Shown in pieces: positions 38,240-46,634 of a stretch of 64,000 nt of DNA. The DNA is from Rhodobiaceae bacterium (GTDB lineage Bacteria; Pseudomonadota; Alphaproteobacteria; Parvibaculales; Parvibaculaceae). The translations under genes were made by a program, and so were the position numbers. The notes below the pieces were generated by a model, which saw nothing but the letters and a program-made list of their open reading frames with translations, did not search any database and had not been told where the DNA came from. Within the stretch, counting starts at the first letter, position 1; each line of letters begins with the position of its first letter. The DNA lies in NCBI GenBank assembly GCA_021404525.1, contig JAAWWE010000002.1, positions 186,001 to 250,000 on the forward strand. Direction: 5' to 3'.

Positions 38240-40585
38240 TCACGCCGAGCGTAGATGTTTTGGCGGCGCGATCCGTTCCAAGAGGGCGGCGAGCGCCGGT
38301 AGCCCGACAATGGCGCAGATCATGTTGGCGATGAACATGAAGGCGAGAAGCGCGCCCATATCCGCTTGGAACTGAAGCGGTGAAAAGATCCATGTCCCGA
38401 CGCCGCCAGCCAGCATGATGGATGCATAGACAACGGCCATGCCGGTACTGAGAAGCGCGCCATGATAGGCATCTGCGATTGCAAACCCTTCGCGTTGGAA
38501 AATGCGGATCTGACTGTAGAGATAAAATGCATAGTCCACGCCGATGCCTGTAGCGAGAACCAACACAGGCAGTGTCGTCACTTTGAGCCCGATCCCGAAC
38601 ACGACCATAAAGACATAACCAAGAGAGGTTGCAAGCAGGAGCGGCACGCAGCAACAGATGATCGCGCGCCAGTCGACATAGGCAATGAGCACGAGGATGA
38701 TAATGGTGAGAAATACATAAATCAGGAGCGGCGCTTCCGACGCTTCCACAACTTGGTTGGTGGCGGCGATGACACTGACGCCACCAAGCCCGATGCGCGC
38801 ATTAACACCTTCAAGAGAGTGCTCTTCGCTATAGGCCATGATCTCTTCAATAAGCCGATCAATGGTTTCTGCCTTGTGATCCACCGTGTAAATAAAGAGC
38901 GGCAGGATTGTGCAGGTATCGTTCAGCAGTCCGAGCGCGGGATCAACCTGCGCTGTTGCGGAAATGAGCTGTCGCTCAGTCCCAGGCAAATTGCGCCATT
39001 TCAAATTGCCGAGTGCTGAAATGGAAGAGGCGATGCGCGCAGTAGAGGCCAGTGAGTCTACCTTCAAGACTCCATCAATTGATGAAAGATCTCTCGTCAT
39101 CGCATCCAGATATTTCATATAGCCTGGATTGATGCAGGCATCTGGCGGTGTCTCAAGGACAAGCACGAGGACGTCGGTTCCCACATCAAAATTCGAGGTG
39201 ATGAAAGCGGTGTCCTGATTGTATTTGGCATCGGGCCGGAGCTCGGATGCAGCCGGAGTGAGGTCACCAACATGTCTGTATTGCGCTCCAATGGCGGACC
39301 CAACCAGCACGACAACGAGCCCACCAGCGATCAACGGAGCGGTTCCAGGTTTTGCGACACCTGCGATCCAGGTCATGATCCGCTCACGGAAGACGCGGGC
39401 CTTGATGAAGAGTCGGACCTGTTTTTCATCGCGGCGGAAGTAAGAAGCCAGCAACGGCAACATGATGAGGTTGGAGATGATTTTGAGGCCTACACCGATG
39501 GTCGCGATAATCGCAATGTCGCGCACAACACCGACAGGGATCAAATAGAGCGTAATAAAGCCCACCAGGTCTGTAATGAGTGCCATAGACCCGGGGACGA
39601 GAAGGCGTCGGAACGTTTGCCTGGCGGCGTTGAGGCCATCGGAGCCTTTCGCAATCTGGGTGGCGATCAGGTTGACCTGCTGCATGCCATGGCTCACCCC
39701 AATCGCATAAACCAGGAAGGGCACCAGGATGGCGAGCGGGTCAAGGCCCATGCCGATCAGGTTGAGCACACCCAATTGCCAAACAACAGAGACGAGCGAA
39801 CTGCCGATCGCAAGGGCAGTCAGGATGAACGACCGGACATAGGCAAAGACGGCAATGCCGGTAATCACAAAGGCAAGCAGGAAAAAGCTCGTCGCGATGA
39901 TGGCGCCCTCGGCGATGTCGCCGATGAATTTGGGAAAACCGATAATAGCGACGTCGCTTACATCATCGCTGAAGGGCGCTCTGATCTTGGTTTCTAAGAG
40001 GCTTGCCACATCAAGGGCAGTCGATTGCGCGCTTTCAATGTCGCCGGAAGCACCGCCCGGTGCCTTGATTTCAAAGGCCACCAGAACTGATGTCTCATCT
40101 TCTGAAACAATAGCGCCGATCCAGTCACCCGCGATAGTGCGCGCACGGATGCCTGCAATGTCTTCGTCTGTCAGGCGCTCCGGCGTGATCGTGCCCGGTA
40201 TCAGGTCTTCCATCTGGAAGCCGAATTCGTCAATCGTTAGGGCGCGTGTTGTGGGATACCAGAGTGAATAGAGACGCGAGCGGTCAACGCCAGGAAGGTA
40301 GGAAATCTCTTCAGTAATCTTGTGCAGGCGTTGCAGAATTTCCTTGTTCCAAATCGTGCCCTCTTTCGCCTTGAGAGCCACGAGCACCAGGTTCGCGCCA
40401 GGCATTTCCTGCTGATATTCGAAATAGGTTTGAAGATAGGGATGCTCAGTGGGGACCTGTTTGAGGAAACCGGCTTCCAGTTTGAGGCCTGTCGCGAAAT
40501 ATCCGGTTGCGATAGTGAAGATCGCCATGATGACCAGGATTGCGAACCGAAACCGGAAAATAAACTCTTCGAACGCCTTAACCAT
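38240..40585 (-). CDS. RND/MMPL-family transporter
   Basis: Inner-membrane RND-superfamily protein of 781 residues, the short HAE3/MMPL type, with 12 helices and two large periplasmic loops (roughly residues 35-220 and 440-620). Signatures include FLVYAIGVSHGMQQVNL and ATGIGVDYAFYLYSQIR, the paired helix 4 and helix 10 regions with the proton-relay Asp in the latter. Such proteins commonly export lipids or hydrophobic compounds. ATG 40585 follows GGGGGAG; the in-frame TTG at 40597 is rejected. No membrane-fusion or outer-membrane partner is adjacent. Confidence 0.9.
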   Translation of the reverse strand: MVKAFEEFIFRFRFAILVIMAIFTIATGYFATGLKLEAGFLKQVPTEHPYLQTYFEYQQEMPGANLVLVALKAKEGTIWNKEILQRLHKITEEISYLPGVDRSRLYSLWYPTTRALTIDEFGFQMEDLIPGTITPERLTDEDIAGIRARTIAGDWIGAIVSEDETSVLVAFEIKAPGGASGDIESAQSTALDVASLLETKIRAPFSDDVSDVAIIGFPKFIGDIAEGAIIATSFFLLAFVITGIAVFAYVRSFILTALAIGSSLVSVVWQLGVLNLIGMGLDPLAILVPFLVYAIGVSHGMQQVNLIATQIAKGSDGLNAARQTFRRLLVPGSMALITDLVGFITLYLIPVGVVRDIAIIATIGVGLKIISNLIMLPLLASYFRRDEKQVRLFIKARVFRERIMTWIAGVAKPGTAPLIAGGLVVVLVGSAIGAQYRHVGDLTPAASELRPDAKYNQDTAFITSNFDVGTDVLVLVLETPPDACINPGYMKYLDAMTRDLSSIDGVLKVDSLASTARIASSISALGNLKWRNLPGTERQLISATAQVDPALGLLNDTCTILPLFIYTVDHKAETIDRLIEEIMAYSEEHSLEGVNARIGLGGVSVIAATNQVVEASEAPLLIYVFLTIIILVLIAYVDWRAIICCCVPLLLATSLGYVFMVVFGIGLKVTTLPVLVLATGIGVDYAFYLYSQIRIFQREGFAIADAYHGALLSTGMAVVYASIMLAGGVGTWIFSPLQFQADMGALLAFMFIANMICAIVGLPALAALLERIAPPKHLRSA

Positions 40586-40775
40586 CAGCTCCCCCAAGCT
40601 GGTTATCCCGACGCTTGGCGCGCCGGATCAGTGGGGGGAGGATGACAGCAACCAGGGCGACCAGCAAGAGGAAGAAGGCCAGAACGCGGCCAGAACTCGA
40701 TCCGGTCGCGCCCAGATTTAAATGATCATTGCCAATTGCGTTTGAGGGGGCATGTGTGAACAATCGGCACCTCAA
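40578..40775 (-). CDS. Possible small membrane protein upstream of the RND gene
   Basis: An open frame of up to 65 codons overlaps the RND gene start by 8 bases. It encodes a hydrophilic part, one clear membrane helix (VLAFFLLLVALVAVILPPL) and a basic tail (IRRAKRR), as expected for a single-pass inner-membrane protein. No ATG start is available; TTG 40775 or TTG 40763 would have to be used. The positive-inside pattern argues for a real gene; the poor start argues against it. Confidence 0.35.
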   Translation of the reverse strand: MRCRLFTHAPSNAIGNDHLNLGATGSSSGRVLAFFLLLVALVAVILPPLIRRAKRRDNQLGGADG

Positions 40776-40824
40776 AGGCCGCCGGAGATCAGAGGTGCTG
40801 GCCAGTGGTTAGGGGGGACGGATC

Positions 40825-41295
40825 ATGCTCAAGGGTTTTAAGAAAGCGGCACTGAAGGCAATTGGGGCCGGGAAGAAAGAGCAGTCGGCTCATCAGGAGT
40901 TTGACCGCACGGTCATTGCAGCCGCCACACTCATGGTGGAGCTCGCGCATCTCGATACGGACTTCGACGACAATGAGCGCAAGCACATCATCGACATCAT
41001 TCGTAACCGGCTAGAATTGCAGCCCGACCAGATTGAAGAACTGCTCTCGGTTGCTGAAGAACGCCATGAAGAGGCCTATGCGAACTGGATCTTCACGAAA
41101 ACCATCAAAGAAAACTTTGATCTTGAAGAACGCGGCGAACTCATGACCTACCTCTGGGAAGTCGCGCTGGCAGATGGTGAGCTGCATGACCTTGAAGCCG
41201 ATCTTCTGCTGCGCATTGGTCAAGCTATTGATCTGCCAGAAAACGAACGCATCAAGTCTTTGCTGCGGGTCACCACGCGTTTGAATGCGTCCTAA
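40825..41295 (+). CDS. TerB-family protein
   Basis: 156-residue all-helical cytoplasmic protein of the TerB/DjlA-N fold. It has two acidic repeats, HLDTDFDDNERKHI and LADGELHDLEADLLLRIG, which bind metal in TerB. Family members are linked to tellurite resistance and membrane stress, but isolated copies like this one have no established job. ATG 40825 follows GGGGGG. Its stop codon shares two bases with the convergent TetR gene stop. Confidence 0.88.
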   Translation: MLKGFKKAALKAIGAGKKEQSAHQEFDRTVIAAATLMVELAHLDTDFDDNERKHIIDIIRNRLELQPDQIEELLSVAEERHEEAYANWIFTKTIKENFDLEERGELMTYLWEVALADGELHDLEADLLLRIGQAIDLPENERIKSLLRVTTRLNAS

Positions 41296-41897
41296 GCACC
41301 TACGATACCCGGAAGCAGCGCATCGAGAAGTGCTTCCGGTGTCCCCCAGTCATAGTCGCTGATCGTCACCTTATTGTGGGCAATGCCGTTCAGCGCGCAG
41401 ATCAGAGCATTGAGCGGTGTAGTGGTGGATGCTGCGGCGCCACGCGTATCGGTGAGCAGCTGATCAAAGGCCGCATACCGCGCCACAATGGGGCTCGCTT
41501 CTACAAAAACACTGACGTCTGATTGGTTGACACCATCTGACATAAAGACCATGCGGTACCTGTCCGGCTGTTCGACCCAATAGCTGACATAACGTAGGCA
41601 CGCCCGGCGGAAGCGGGTCTCGGGTGACTGCGGGCTCGCAGCAATCTGATCAATCTCATCGAAAAGCTCGACAAAAAAAGCTGCCCAGATGTGCTGTAGA
41701 ATGTCTCGCTTAGCGGCGAAATAGGCATAAAGTGTTTTAGGCGTGACACCTGCCTCTTTCGCCAGGCGGCGCATGGAGATCGCCTCTACCCCTTCCCGCT
41801 GAAAAAGCGCACCGGCAATGTCCGCAATCCGCGCCCTTTCGCGCTCAATGTCCGCCTCGGCCCTTGGTGGGCGACCCCGGCGCGTGCCGTCTTTCAT
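41292..41897 (-). CDS. TetR-family transcriptional regulator
   Basis: 201-residue repressor with a basic N-terminus (RRGRPPRAEAD), a TetR helix-turn-helix at about residues 20-65 (ALFQREGVEAISMRRLAKEAG, TPKTLYAYFAAKRDI) and a ligand-binding C-terminal half ending with a TetR_C-type LLPGIVGA. ATG 41897 follows AAGGGG; the longer frame to 41921 would run into the operator palindrome. It is divergent from the DUF4345 gene at 41971, and two palindromes lie in the 73-base gap, so it probably controls that gene and itself. Confidence 0.9.
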   Translation of the reverse strand: MKDGTRRGRPPRAEADIERERARIADIAGALFQREGVEAISMRRLAKEAGVTPKTLYAYFAAKRDILQHIWAAFFVELFDEIDQIAASPQSPETRFRRACLRYVSYWVEQPDRYRMVFMSDGVNQSDVSVFVEASPIVARYAAFDQLLTDTRGAAASTTTPLNALICALNGIAHNKVTISDYDWGTPEALLDALLPGIVGA

Positions 41898-41919
41898 AAT
41901 GACCCCTTGAATTGCTGTC

Positions 41920-41947
41920 ACTTATATATAAGTATAACGCGTGTTAT
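41920..41947. promoter_or_regulatory. Tandem palindromes, likely TetR operator
   Basis: A perfect 14-base palindrome ACTTATATATAAGT (41920-41933) is directly followed by ATAAC-GCGT-GTTAT (41934-41947). Both lie between the divergent TetR and DUF4345 starts. The AT-rich first element could also contain the -10 box of one gene. Confidence 0.55.
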
Positions 41948-41970
41948 TAAATAATCCAAAGGAAACTGGC

Positions 41971-42408
41971 ATGACCGGAGCATCACCAACGCTTTTCAGG
42001 GTTGTCCTCTTTTTGGCTGGAGCATTTGTTGTGGTGTTGGGGCTCGATATCGGCTTGGGCGGTATCACGACCCGTGGGTGGCTGGGTTCAAATGATTTTG
42101 TAGCTATCACGGATGCCCACGCTTTTGCGGTTCAAGACAATCACGTGAAGTTTTTGGGAGGCGTGTGGTTGGGTGTTGGTCTCACACTGGTGGCGGGCGC
42201 CTGGCGCCCGGCGCGTTTTGCGCAAGTCCTTCGGTTAGTTTTTGCCCTGATTTTCCTTGGCGGCGTGATGCGATTGCTTTCAGACAATCCGCTAGTAGCC
42301 TTCGGGCCGGACATTATTGGTCCGCTCGCTGCCGAGCTTGTCGGCATGCCTCTTCTTTATTGGTGGCACCGCAGCGTTGTGCGTAGCGAAGCCTCAGTTT
42401 CCGTTTGA
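41971..42408 (+). CDS. DUF4345 membrane protein
   Basis: 145-residue membrane protein with about four helices. The block DNHVKFLGGVWLGVGL and the C-terminal AELVGMPLLYWWH match my memory of DUF4345 proteins, whose function is unknown. ATG 41971 follows AAAGGAAAC; a GTG at 41941 lies inside the operator. Its divergent TetR neighbour probably regulates it. The 3' end overlaps the convergent FAH-like gene by 15 bases. Confidence 0.82.
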   Translation: MTGASPTLFRVVLFLAGAFVVVLGLDIGLGGITTRGWLGSNDFVAITDAHAFAVQDNHVKFLGGVWLGVGLTLVAGAWRPARFAQVLRLVFALIFLGGVMRLLSDNPLVAFGPDIIGPLAAELVGMPLLYWWHRSVVRSEASVSV

Positions 42409-43557
42409 GAAGGCTGAGGGGGCAATGATCTCGGTCGAGACCAGGCCCAGTTTATTCGCCTGCAGAACAACAACATTCCCAGGTTTGAGAAACGCTCCGC
42501 TTGCCTGTGCGTCTGCGATCACGGTTTCGATGACCCACGCCACAACCGAACGGTCCCAACCACCGAGAAGCCAACTGAAGACGGCGCGAACATAAACGGA
42601 GAGTCCAATCTCGCCCTGAAAGATGGTGCCGCTCGGTGTACCGCCAAGGAGCGCGGTACGAAGCGGGATCGTGCCGTTTTCAAGCGGCAGCATCACCGGC
42701 TCACCGCGATAGTCCCAGACCACATCACGGCGCTGGTCTATCTGGACCAGCATCTCTTCAAAGTCCCAGACTGCCTGGCGTTGAAACGCGCGCTGGCGTT
42801 CGGTCCCGTCGACATAGAGGGTGAGTTCAATGTCAGGGACAAAACTCTTCCGGTCGCGTGGAATGACAAACAGGTCGCCGATCGGCATGAAACCAGCCGC
42901 ACTTTTGCCGGTTGTGAAACCCTTGCCTGAGGCTGGGTCGAACGGATCAAGATGCCGCAAAAGGGCTGCACGGTCCGTAAAGTCGTTGCAGAGAAAGAGC
43001 CCCACATGTTCTGGCGGAGTGCTTAGATCAATCTTGTCGAAACCAACAAAACAGAGCTCTACTTCATAATCGAGCAGCCAGCCATCTGAGTATTCCAGCG
43101 TGCCGCTCGTGGTTGGTTGGACCGCTTTTGTGAAGAGAAAGGGACCATCTTCAACCGTTGCTTCCTCTGCATGTTCAGGAAAGTTGGTGCCCGCCGCGAT
43201 ATGTTGGTCTGTAAGTGCGACCGGCATCAGTAGATCTGAAGCCTGTGTCTCAATCCGGGCCCCGGCGGAGGAGATCAGCGCATCAAGCCCCTCAAACCCG
43301 AGCTCCTGAAAAGCAGTTATGGGGTCATCAGGCGCCCCGGTGAGGAGCACACCAGATACCGTGCCCTGCTGATACGCATTGACCGAAATCAGCTTTGGCG
43401 TCCCGTCAATATTGATCCGGGCAAAGGTCAGAGCTTCGGCGGGGGGCGCGATTTCGACGGTCGCAGAAGACGCTGAGGCCACATCTATGACTGCTGCCTG
43501 AGCGCCAACCAAAACAGCTGCAAAACCAAACAGGAGAGGTGAGAAGAATTGTCTCAT
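42394..43557 (-). CDS. Exported fumarylacetoacetate-hydrolase-fold protein
   Basis: 387 residues. A clear Sec signal peptide (MRQFFSPLLFGFAAVLVGAQ, cut near Ala-Ala-Val) precedes an FAH-like domain. Visible FAH landmarks are DYEVELCFVG with paired Glu metal ligands and VGLFLCNDFTDR with the later Asp. FAH enzymes are normally cytosolic hydrolases, hydratases or decarboxylases of 2-oxo acids, so export is unusual. ATG 43557 starts the signal peptide; a TTG at 43587 is rejected. Last gene of the operon that begins with the FAD monooxygenase. Substrate unknown. Confidence 0.75.
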   Translation of the reverse strand: MRQFFSPLLFGFAAVLVGAQAAVIDVASASSATVEIAPPAEALTFARINIDGTPKLISVNAYQQGTVSGVLLTGAPDDPITAFQELGFEGLDALISSAGARIETQASDLLMPVALTDQHIAAGTNFPEHAEEATVEDGPFLFTKAVQPTTSGTLEYSDGWLLDYEVELCFVGFDKIDLSTPPEHVGLFLCNDFTDRAALLRHLDPFDPASGKGFTTGKSAAGFMPIGDLFVIPRDRKSFVPDIELTLYVDGTERQRAFQRQAVWDFEEMLVQIDQRRDVVWDYRGEPVMLPLENGTIPLRTALLGGTPSGTIFQGEIGLSVYVRAVFSWLLGGWDRSVVAWVIETVIADAQASGAFLKPGNVVVLQANKLGLVSTEIIAPSAFSNGN

Positions 43558-43592
43558 CTGGATTGAACTTTCGAATATTGACGGCAACAGGT

Positions 43593-44030
43593 TCAGGCGA
43601 TCAGGAGGTAGACACCGAAGCCCGCGATAAGGAACAGGATGGTACCGCCACCCAGATTCGTGTCCACCAGATATGTTTTGCCGAAGATCTTCCAGCGCCA
43701 GGGCTTAATGCCATTTTCGTCTTTCAGCGAGCCTTCAAAGAGGCTCATCGATGCAAGGGTAGCGTAGAAGGCGACAAACCAGACATAGAGCAGACAAACC
43801 GCGATCCAGGTGTGAGTCACCTGGTCTGCGGCAGGCAGCCAGAGGAGTGTCAGGATGATGAGCGACACACCGGCTTGCGTGAGCACCTGCCATACAACAT
43901 GGAAACGGGCATGCGGCGTCCACAACGGATTGGTAGCATGGGTTTTGTTGAAATCGGCCACCATCGGCCCAACACTGATGGCCACGGCGATGAGGGAGAA
44001 GATGATGCGGGCGATAAAAGTCGGTTCCAT
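43593..44030 (-). CDS. Small integral membrane protein, unknown function
   Basis: 145-residue protein with four predicted helices (about 5-25, 45-66, 72-95 and 125-143). A conserved-looking polar patch, NPLWTPHARFHVVWQ, lies after helix 1, and the loop before helix 4 is basic (KPWRWKIFGK). I do not recognise a named family with certainty. ATG 44030 has GAGAGGAA upstream. It lies 22 bases after the SDR gene and 35 before the exported FAH-like gene, so it belongs to that operon and may help with the same substrate at the membrane. Confidence 0.78.
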   Translation of the reverse strand: MEPTFIARIIFSLIAVAISVGPMVADFNKTHATNPLWTPHARFHVVWQVLTQAGVSLIILTLLWLPAADQVTHTWIAVCLLYVWFVAFYATLASMSLFEGSLKDENGIKPWRWKIFGKTYLVDTNLGGGTILFLIAGFGVYLLIA

Positions 44031-44052
44031 GTTGTATTCCTCTCAAACGTTT

Positions 44053-44832
44053 TCAGATAAGGCCGGCGTAGGAGCCGCCGTCGAGTTGAAGGTTTTGTCC
44101 AGAGATAAAGCCGGCCTGCGCGCTGCAAAGAAAGGCGCAAGCATCGCCAAACTCTTCTGGATTACCCAAGCGTTTTGCGGCGATGGTTTCTGCCATTTCT
44201 GCTCGGGCCTCGTCGCGCGTAATGCCTTTGAACTGCATGGCAAGCTGCGCCATCTGCTCCTGGCGGTCCGTGTCAAACCGCTCAGGCAGCATGTTGTTAA
44301 GTGTCACGTTGAATTGCGCGACGTCTTTTGACAGACCCTTTGAAAGTGCGGTGAGCCCGGACCGCGCCGCTGTGGACAGCCCCAGTGCACTATGGGGCGA
44401 CTTCACCATGGCAGACGTAATATTGACGATGCGTCCGAAGCCGCGCTCCTTCATACCGCCAATCAGCGCCTTGATCATGAAGACCGGTGCTAGAAAGTTG
44501 GCGTCGAGGGCAGCCTGCCAGTCTTCAAGCTCCCATTGTTCGAAAGCCCCCGGTGGTGGGCCTTCATTATTGTTGACCAGAATATCGGCGTTAGGTGCCA
44601 CGGCGATAAGCTTGGCGCGGCCCTCTTCTGTGTTGAGGTCACCGGCAATGGCGGTCACCGTGCCGGTACCGGCTGCGTCAATCTCCGATTGAGCCTCTGC
44701 CAATGTGTGTGCCGCTCTTCCATTGATCACCACGTTCACACCCTCGCGTGCAAGCGACAGGGCGCAGGCTTTTCCAAGACCCCGCGAGGAGGCGCAGACG
44801 ATGGCTGTTTTTCCTTTAAGCCCGAGATCCAT
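44053..44832 (-). CDS. Atypical short-chain dehydrogenase/reductase lacking Tyr-Lys pair
   Basis: 259-residue SDR-fold protein. The cofactor loop reads ASSRGLG (14-20) instead of the usual TG-x3-G-x-G, and NNNEGPPPG follows. Ser140 is kept, but the Tyr and Lys of the catalytic Y-x3-K are Ser153 and Arg157 (LSTAARSG). SDRs with this LS-x3-R pattern form a recognisable subgroup often annotated as 3-oxoacyl reductases without proof. It may use a different catalytic base or act on another chemistry. ATG 44832 follows AAGGAG. It overlaps the FAD monooxygenase gene by 17 bases. Confidence 0.85.
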   Translation of the reverse strand: MDLGLKGKTAIVCASSRGLGKACALSLAREGVNVVINGRAAHTLAEAQSEIDAAGTGTVTAIAGDLNTEEGRAKLIAVAPNADILVNNNEGPPPGAFEQWELEDWQAALDANFLAPVFMIKALIGGMKERGFGRIVNITSAMVKSPHSALGLSTAARSGLTALSKGLSKDVAQFNVTLNNMLPERFDTDRQEQMAQLAMQFKGITRDEARAEMAETIAAKRLGNPEEFGDACAFLCSAQAGFISGQNLQLDGGSYAGLI

Positions 44833-46513
44833 CAAGAAGCTCCTTTTCTTTTTTTGATAGAAGAGAGTTCAGGTCCTGTGAGAGCTGTTCAATCGAACCC
44901 ACCGATTCATACCGGTGGCCGATATGGCGATCAGGTCGGATGAGAAGAGCCCCCTGATCCGGCAGACCGGTAAAGGCGCGCCAGTCGGTGTCAGGTTCGA
45001 AGGTCAGCCCATCGACCAGCAAAGAAATAGGAACCGGCGACGCTTTGACCTGCTCTGCCCAGTCTCCACCGTCAGGCCCCACCAACAGGGTGAATTGGTC
45101 CATGGGAACCAAAGACAGGAGCGATTTCTTTTCCCCGTTTTGTTCTACCCATTGATGGGGAAGAATCGCTCCGGACTGTGTCGATGGCTCATATCGGCTG
45201 ATATCAATGGCGGTGCTGGTACCCATAGGAGCAGGATCCACAACCGCATCGGACACATAGCGATAGCCGAGCTGCAGATTGAGGCTGTCAAAATGTGGCC
45301 GTTGAAGCTCAATGGCTGGGGCAAGCTCTGGGAAGGCCGCCGGGTCAGCGCACATCGCGTCAAACCGCTCGCGGGTCTTCTCCGGATCAGCACCATAAAG
45401 AGCGGCAAAGAGATCGAACATCTTCCCCGCATTCTCAAGACTTTGTTCAGTGTTGATTTGCGCGACAGGACGCCGTTCTGTTTCATAGCTGTCGAGCAGT
45501 GTATCTCCAGCCCAGCCGTTTTCTACTGCCGCGATTTTCCACGCAATGTTCTGTGCGTCGCCAATACCGGTATTGAGACCGAGTCCCCCTGTAGGCGGAA
45601 AGCGATGGGCAGCATCCCCGGCCAGGAAAACACGTCCGGCCCGATAGCGCTCAGCAACTTGCGCGCACATGGTCCAGGGGCCGGCATTTTTGATCTGGAT
45701 ATCTGGGAGGGGTGCGCCGACCGCTTGCTCCACCAGAGCGATGCAGGTCTTATCGTCGAACGACTCAGGTGAGGTTGTTGCCGGGTCAAAGCCATGCATG
45801 AGCACCCAGGTTTTCCCCTGATCATAGGCGATCAATGCGCCCTGTGCATCCGGCTCAAAGAGGAAGTAGAGAATGCCGGGGCGGTCGGCCACGAGGTGAC
45901 GCAGATCTGCCTCAAAGTGGATCATCATATTATGTTGAAGACCTTCCGGGCCCTCCAGATTGATCCCAAGAGCGGAGCGAATGGGTGAGTTGGCACCGTC
46001 GGCAGCGATCACATAGTGGCAGGAGATTTTCTCCGGCCCCGCTTTGCTCGGCGCGAGGGAGGCGATGACTCCATCGGGGGTCTCCGTCAGGCTTAGACAT
46101 TCGGTTCCTCGAAAAAGGGTCACCTGCGGACTGCGCCGCAGCTCCGCTTCCAATATCTCCTCAAAGTCTGGCTGAGCAATGTTGGAGAGCGGGTAGGGTG
46201 TGAGATCTTTCACATCATCCTGCTGACGCTCATAGGGAAGGTGCCCGAACGCCGTCCCTGTAAGCGTCGAAACAAAACGGACCCATCCCGCTTCATCTGG
46301 TGGAGCGCCCGTACTGCGAATTTTTTCCGCTGAAATGCCGGCAGCCTCGCAGATCTCCAACGTCCGAGAGTTCACCGCATGGGCTTTCGGTGCGGTCAGG
46401 CGTGTTTCGCGCCGCTCCACAACAACCGACTCGACACCCTGGTACGCCAGCAGCAGGGCTGCCATCTGCCCGACGGGGCCGGCACCGACAATAAGGACTT
46501 GCGTTTCAAGCAT
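44816..46513 (-). CDS. FAD-dependent monooxygenase (PheA/TfdB, MhpA-like)
   Basis: Aromatic-ring hydroxylase family flavoprotein, 565 residues. GAGPVG at 10-15 binds FAD, a DG motif appears in VIAADGANSPIRSALG, and the FAD-ribityl motif is GDAAHRFPPTGGLGLN. A C-terminal thioredoxin-like domain (about residues 430-560) is typical of the phenol hydroxylase/MhpA group. It would hydroxylate an aromatic or related polyketide-like compound with NAD(P)H and oxygen. First gene of a four-gene operon, divergent from a TetR regulator with operator-like repeats between them. GGAG lies 5 bases before ATG 46513. Confidence 0.9.
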   Translation of the reverse strand: MLETQVLIVGAGPVGQMAALLLAYQGVESVVVERRETRLTAPKAHAVNSRTLEICEAAGISAEKIRSTGAPPDEAGWVRFVSTLTGTAFGHLPYERQQDDVKDLTPYPLSNIAQPDFEEILEAELRRSPQVTLFRGTECLSLTETPDGVIASLAPSKAGPEKISCHYVIAADGANSPIRSALGINLEGPEGLQHNMMIHFEADLRHLVADRPGILYFLFEPDAQGALIAYDQGKTWVLMHGFDPATTSPESFDDKTCIALVEQAVGAPLPDIQIKNAGPWTMCAQVAERYRAGRVFLAGDAAHRFPPTGGLGLNTGIGDAQNIAWKIAAVENGWAGDTLLDSYETERRPVAQINTEQSLENAGKMFDLFAALYGADPEKTRERFDAMCADPAAFPELAPAIELQRPHFDSLNLQLGYRYVSDAVVDPAPMGTSTAIDISRYEPSTQSGAILPHQWVEQNGEKKSLLSLVPMDQFTLLVGPDGGDWAEQVKASPVPISLLVDGLTFEPDTDWRAFTGLPDQGALLIRPDRHIGHRYESVGSIEQLSQDLNSLLSKKEKELLDGSRA

Positions 46514-46524
46514 GACATCTCCAT

Positions 46525-46558
46525 AAATGAGAGAACTCTCAAAAATGAGAGATATGTC
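46525..46558. promoter_or_regulatory. Operator-like repeats between monooxygenase and TetR genes
   Basis: AAATGAGAGA occurs at 46525-46534 and again at 46543-46552, an 18-base period. Between them GAGAG-AA-CTCTC forms an inverted repeat. These lie immediately upstream of the monooxygenase ribosome site, in the 121-base gap to the TetR gene, and probably bind that TetR. Confidence 0.5.
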
Positions 46559-46634
46559 AAAAATGGAAATGAGTCAAATCACGAGCATTTCTGGGGTCTA
46601 ATGAGACCCAATCGATCAGTTAGGAGCAACCAGC

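Noticed and set aside
39272..39997. 241-codon open frame on the plus strand
   Set aside because: Antisense to the RND transporter gene, with the same highly charged artefact composition.
44915..45772. 285-codon open frame on the plus strand
   Set aside because: Antisense to the FAD monooxygenase gene, whose FAD motifs are unmistakable.
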